Shown one piece after another: positions 60,657 through 64,000 of a DNA stretch of 64,000 bases. The notes under the pieces were generated by a model. The model saw nothing but the letters and a program-made list of their open reading frames with translations. It ran no database searches and was not told where the DNA came from. The stretch comes from Variovorax sp. OV700 (GTDB taxonomy: Bacteria; Pseudomonadota; Gammaproteobacteria; Burkholderiales; Burkholderiaceae_C). Location: NCBI RefSeq assembly GCF_900099805.1, contig NZ_FNDR01000010.1:62001-126000 (forward strand), given 5' to 3'. The position numbers were made by a program, and so were the translations under genes. Numbering within the stretch: position 1 is the first letter of the stretch; each line of letters opens with the position of its first letter.

Positions 60657-61988
60657 ATGAGTTGGCGAACAAAAGTGGTCTGGAGCGAGGGGATGCTGCT
60701 GCAGCCCCAGCACCTGCAGCAGAGCGAGCGTCATGGCGACCATGCGCGGCATGTGCTGTTGCGTTCCACCACGCCCTACGCGTGGGGCTTCGCGGAGATC
60801 GAGATCGATCAGGCCGCGCTCACGCTGGGCAAGCTCGCGCTGGTGCGCGCGGTGGGCATCTTCGGCGACGGCACGGTGTTCGACATGCCGGCGGTCGATC
60901 CGCTGCCCGAGCCCATCGACATTCCGCCCACCATGCGCGACGAGGCTGTAATGTTGGCTCTGCCGCTGCGCCGCGCCGGTGCCCGCGAGGCCGATGCCGA
61001 GGAGTACGAAGAGCTGGTGCGCCACCGCGTGCTCGAGTCTGAAGTGCCCGACTCCAACACCGCCGGCGAGCGCACCGCCATGCTGCAGCTGGGCCAGCTT
61101 CATACGCGCCTGATGCGCGCCAGCGAAGCGACCGACGCCTGGACCACCCTGGGCGTGGCCCGCGTGCTCGAGCGTCGGGTCGACAACCAGGTGCAGCTCG
61201 ACCGCGCCATGCTGCCGCCGCTGCTCGACGTGGCGGGCCATGCCGTGATCCGCGCCTGGCTCGACGAACTGCTGGGCCTCATGCGCCAGCGCGGCGAGGC
61301 GCTGGCCGGCCGCATGACGCAGGGCGGCACCGGCGGTGTGGCCGAGATCGCGGACTTCATGCTGCTGCAAACGGTCAATCGCAACGAAGCCATCTTTGCG
61401 CACCTGGCCAAGAGCGCCATGCTGCACCCGCAGCATTTCTTCGAGCATGCGCTCGGGCTCGCCGGCGACCTTGCAAGCTTTCGCGATTCGCGCCGCGTCA
61501 CGCGCTTCGGCCCCTACATCCATGACGACCTGGCGCTGAGCTTTCGTCCGCTGATGGACGACCTGCGGCGCAGCCTCTCGATGGTGCTGGAGCAGTCGGC
61601 CATCCGGATCGACCTGCACGACCGCAAGCACGGCGTGCGCGTGGCGATGGTCACCGACGTGGAGCTGCAGCGCAAGGCGACCTTCGTGCTCGCGGTGAAT
61701 GCCAACATGCCGAGCGAAGCCCTGCGCGCGCGCTTCCCCACGCAGGTGAAGATCGGGCCGGTCGAGCGCATCCGCGACCTGGTCAACCTGGCGCTCCCGG
61801 GCGTCACGCTCACGCCCATGCCGGTGGCACCGCGCCAGATCCCCTTCCATACAGGCGCCAATTACTTCGAGCTCGAAACGCGCAACAGCGACCTCTGGCG
61901 CCAGCTGGAGCAATCGGGCGGCATCGCGATGCACATCGCGGGCGACTTTCCCGGCCTCGACCTCGCGTTCTGGGCCATTCGTTCCTAG
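60657..61988 (+). CDS. tssK: Type VI secretion baseplate protein TssK
   Basis: The 443-residue protein is the T6SS baseplate component that links the baseplate to the TssLM membrane complex. It opens with the family signature VVWSEGMLLQPQHLQQSER and contains RLMRASEATDAWTTLGVARV, FMLLQTVNRNEAIFAHLA and the C-terminal YFELETRNSDLWRQLEQSGG. The ATG at 60657 follows GGAG at good spacing; a GTG at 60651 is possible. It leads a tssK-tssL-tssM run that continues past the window. Confidence 0.96.
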   Translation: MSWRTKVVWSEGMLLQPQHLQQSERHGDHARHVLLRSTTPYAWGFAEIEIDQAALTLGKLALVRAVGIFGDGTVFDMPAVDPLPEPIDIPPTMRDEAVMLALPLRRAGAREADAEEYEELVRHRVLESEVPDSNTAGERTAMLQLGQLHTRLMRASEATDAWTTLGVARVLERRVDNQVQLDRAMLPPLLDVAGHAVIRAWLDELLGLMRQRGEALAGRMTQGGTGGVAEIADFMLLQTVNRNEAIFAHLAKSAMLHPQHFFEHALGLAGDLASFRDSRRVTRFGPYIHDDLALSFRPLMDDLRRSLSMVLEQSAIRIDLHDRKHGVRVAMVTDVELQRKATFVLAVNANMPSEALRARFPTQVKIGPVERIRDLVNLALPGVTLTPMPVAPRQIPFHTGANYFELETRNSDLWRQLEQSGGIAMHIAGDFPGLDLAFWAIRS

Positions 61989-62020
61989 CCCCATCGGGCT
62001 GACGGAAACGGAACACCATC

Positions 62021-63349
62021 ATGACCACACCAGACCCCTTCGCCGCCTTCGAGTCGGAGCGCACGGTCATCAAGCCCAAGCCACGCACGCCGGCGGGCAC
62101 GCCGCCCCCCGCTGCCGCGCCTGCGCCTTTCTTCGGCGGTGTTGATCCGACGCCCGCCGCCGAGCTCGGCGAGATCGGGCTGCTCAACCCGCTGGTCTCG
62201 GCCGCGGGCAAGCTGCTGGTGCTGATCGGCAAGCTGCGTAACCTGGTGCAGCCGCCCAACGTGCCGGCCCTGCGCGCCTCCACCGCCGACGCGGTGAACC
62301 AGTTCGACGCCGCCGCGCGCCGCGCCGGTGTGAGCAACGAATCGGTTCTGGCCGCGCGCTACGTGCTGTGTACGGCACTGGACGAAGCCGTGGCCAACAC
62401 GCCCTGGGGCGTGCAGGCCGGCTGGAACAAGCAGAGCCTCCTGGTGCAGTTTCATAACGAGACCTGGGGCGGCGAAAAAGTGTTCCAGCTGCTCGCCAAG
62501 CTCGCGCAGGACGTGCCCACGCACCGCCAGCTGCTGGAACTCATCTACAGCGTGCTCGCACTCGGTTTCGAAGGCCGCTACCGCGTGGTCGACAACGGCC
62601 GCGCCCAGCTCGATCAGGTGCGCCAGCGCCTGGCCGACCTGATTGCCAAGGACCGCCCGCCGCTCGAAGCGGATCTTTCGCCGCATTGGCGCGGGCAGGG
62701 CGCGGGAACCGTGCGGCTGCGCGAATCGCTGCCGCTGTGGGTGTTCGCGGCCGGCTTCGCGCTGCTGCTTGCGCTGGCGTGGTTTGGCCTCAGGCTCACG
62801 CTCAACTACCGCTCCGACACCACCTATGCCGCCGTGTCGGGCCTGCGCGTGCCCAACCTCCAGATCGCGCCGCCCGCCGCACCGGCCAAGACGCCGCGGC
62901 TCGCGCGCTTTCTCGAGCCTGAGATCAAGCAGGGCCTCGTCACCGTGACCGACGAGGCGGACCGCAGCGTGGTGCGACTGCGCGGCGATTCCTTCTTCGG
63001 CTCCGGCAGCGCCGAGCCGATGGCCGCATCGCTGCCGGTGCTGCGCCGCATCGGCCAGGCACTGGCCGAAGTGAAAGGCGAGGTGCTGATCACCGGCCAC
63101 TCCGACAACCAGCCGATCCGTTCGCTGCGCTATCCGTCCAACTGGCATCTGTCGGCCGCGCGTGCCGACGCGGTGAAGGGCGCGCTCACCACGCTGGTCG
63201 ACCCGGCGCGCATGCGCTCCGACGGCAAGGCCGACGCGGAGCCTGTGGCCGCCAACGACACGCCGGCCAACCGCGCGCGCAACCGGCGTGTCGACATCGT
63301 GCTGCTGTCCGAGCCGGACAGGGCCGCTTCGGCGGGAGTGACGAAATGA
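62021..63349 (+). CDS. tssL: T6SS protein TssL with C-terminal OmpA-like domain
   Basis: The 442-residue inner-membrane protein has a Pro-rich N-terminus, the cytoplasmic DotU/TssL domain (about 50-215, with YVLCTALDEAVANTPWG and HNETWGGEKVFQLLAKL), one membrane helix (about 235-258) and a periplasmic OmpA-type peptidoglycan-binding domain (about 300-435, ITGHSDNQPIRSLRYPSNWH). This extended form anchors the T6SS membrane complex to the cell wall. It overlaps tssM by an ATGA. Confidence 0.96.
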   Translation: MTTPDPFAAFESERTVIKPKPRTPAGTPPPAAAPAPFFGGVDPTPAAELGEIGLLNPLVSAAGKLLVLIGKLRNLVQPPNVPALRASTADAVNQFDAAARRAGVSNESVLAARYVLCTALDEAVANTPWGVQAGWNKQSLLVQFHNETWGGEKVFQLLAKLAQDVPTHRQLLELIYSVLALGFEGRYRVVDNGRAQLDQVRQRLADLIAKDRPPLEADLSPHWRGQGAGTVRLRESLPLWVFAAGFALLLALAWFGLRLTLNYRSDTTYAAVSGLRVPNLQIAPPAAPAKTPRLARFLEPEIKQGLVTVTDEADRSVVRLRGDSFFGSGSAEPMAASLPVLRRIGQALAEVKGEVLITGHSDNQPIRSLRYPSNWHLSAARADAVKGALTTLVDPARMRSDGKADAEPVAANDTPANRARNRRVDIVLLSEPDRAASAGVTK

Positions 63350-64000
63350 TCAAGAAAATCTTCGGCTTCCTGTTCAGTCCGGTGCTGCTGACCATCCTGG
63401 CGCTGGTCATCGTTGCACTGCTGATCTGGTGGATCGGCCCGCTGGTGAAGATCGGTGCGTGGGCGCCGCTCGAAAGCGAGCTCGTGCGCGCGCTGCTGAT
63501 CGGCGCCATCGTGCTCATCGTGGTGCTGCGCGCGCTCTATCGCCGGTGGCGCGCGCGCCGTGCGAGCCAGCACCTGACCGACGGCCTCATGAAGGCGCCG
63601 GCCGCGAAGACCGACGCGCCGGTCAACGGCGAGCAGAAGATTCTGGACACGCGCTTCAGCGAAGCCGTGGCCACGCTCAAGCAGATGCGCCTGCATGCGG
63701 CCGGCAAGAAGCCGGGCTGGCGCGACTGGCTCTCCATTTCCGGCGGCAGCTACCTGTACGACCTGCCGTGGTACGTGTTCATCGGCGCCCCGGGCGCGGG
63801 CAAGACCACGGCGCTGGTCAACTCGGGCCTCTCTTTTCCGCTCGCGGAGAAGTTCGGCCCCGGCGCGATCCGCGGCGTGGGCGGCACGCGCAACTGCGAC
63901 TGGTGGTTCACCGACGAGGCCGTGCTCATCGACACCGCCGGCCGCTACACCACGCAGGACAGCCACCAGTCGGAAGACAAGAGCGCATGGGAAGGCTTTT
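63346..64000 (+). CDS. tssM: T6SS protein TssM, N-terminal part (cut by window end)
   Basis: The first 218 codons are present and the frame is open to the window end. Two membrane helices (about residues 8-28 and 46-62) are followed by the cytoplasmic GTPase-like domain with Walker A GAPGAGKTT (about 145) and DTAGRYTTQDS. This is the IcmF/TssM start; the large periplasmic part lies beyond the window. It begins inside the tssL stop, so the two are coupled. Confidence 0.95.
   Translation, partial: MIKKIFGFLFSPVLLTILALVIVALLIWWIGPLVKIGAWAPLESELVRALLIGAIVLIVVLRALYRRWRARRASQHLTDGLMKAPAAKTDAPVNGEQKILDTRFSEAVATLKQMRLHAAGKKPGWRDWLSISGGSYLYDLPWYVFIGAPGAGKTTALVNSGLSFPLAEKFGPGAIRGVGGTRNCDWWFTDEAVLIDTAGRYTTQDSHQSEDKSAWEGF

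Overview
The window is high-GC, densely packed bacterial DNA. Gene content and protein signatures (IclR/CoA-transferase/LysR catabolic clusters, a PhnD-like binding-protein family, RpoN, LptAB, two YceI genes beside cytochrome b561, FhaC/FHA two-partner secretion and a type VI secretion locus) point to a betaproteobacterium of the Comamonadaceae, most like Variovorax. This is inferred from reading the proteins; no rRNA or tRNA gene was seen to confirm it. I saw no CRISPR array, no intact insertion sequence and no prophage.

Layout. 1-5 kb: start of a malate synthase G gene (cut by the window edge), an L-2-haloacid dehalogenase with a complete active site, an IclR regulator divergent from an HMG-CoA-lyase-type enzyme plus class III CoA-transferase, and a LysR gene that appears to carry an in-frame palindromic insertion. 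5-16 kb: mostly housekeeping: two membrane proteins, PsiF, ArgS, a SPOR protein, DsbA, the lptA-lptB-rpoN cluster and a phospholipase D-type lipoprotein. 16-29 kb: YceI/YceI/cytochrome b561, a hybrid histidine kinase, an rRNA methyltransferase, an orphan PIN-domain protein, a kinase-fold gene coupled to an FMN glutamate-synthase-like enzyme, UPF0149, MFS, GNAT, NTF2-like, pncC and pgpA. 29-33 kb: the usual thiL-pgpA-pncC neighbourhood is split by about 2.6 kb in the opposite orientation, carrying an MFS exporter, the decayed tail of a LysR gene and a DUF3053 lipoprotein. 33-44 kb: isochorismatase/GlxA-type regulator, YbdK ligase, antiporter, ApaG, ribulose-phosphate epimerase, an aspartoacylase-like enzyme, a stand-alone LigD polymerase domain, a transglutaminase, and a catalase operon in which a 55-residue membrane protein is translationally coupled to a large KatE-type catalase. 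Two long inverted repeats flank these last genes.

44-64 kb is the accessory, envelope-directed half. An exported CHAT-domain (caspase-like) protein with an intact His/Cys dyad sits 1 nt ahead of a TpsB transporter and 1 nt ahead of a large TpsA exoprotein. Convergent to it lie a glycosyltransferase and two hybrid histidine kinases separated by an ABC-type substrate-binding protein. Divergent from these are two tandem PhnD-like binding proteins, then the start of a T6SS locus (tssK, OmpA-extended tssL, tssM cut by the window end). None of the three hybrid kinases in the window has a DNA-binding response regulator or a transporter permease beside it.

Two patterns cut across genes. A 17-nt element, TAGTCC-N8-TAG, lies upstream of the CHAT-TPS operon, the binding-protein/kinase operon and the T6SS operon, each time with a CCGCCT/TAGGCGG element nearby, so these three surface systems may share a regulator. 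Several unrelated genes have a -10-like hexamer ending 6-7 nt before the start codon with no Shine-Dalgarno sequence, which suggests leaderless transcripts.
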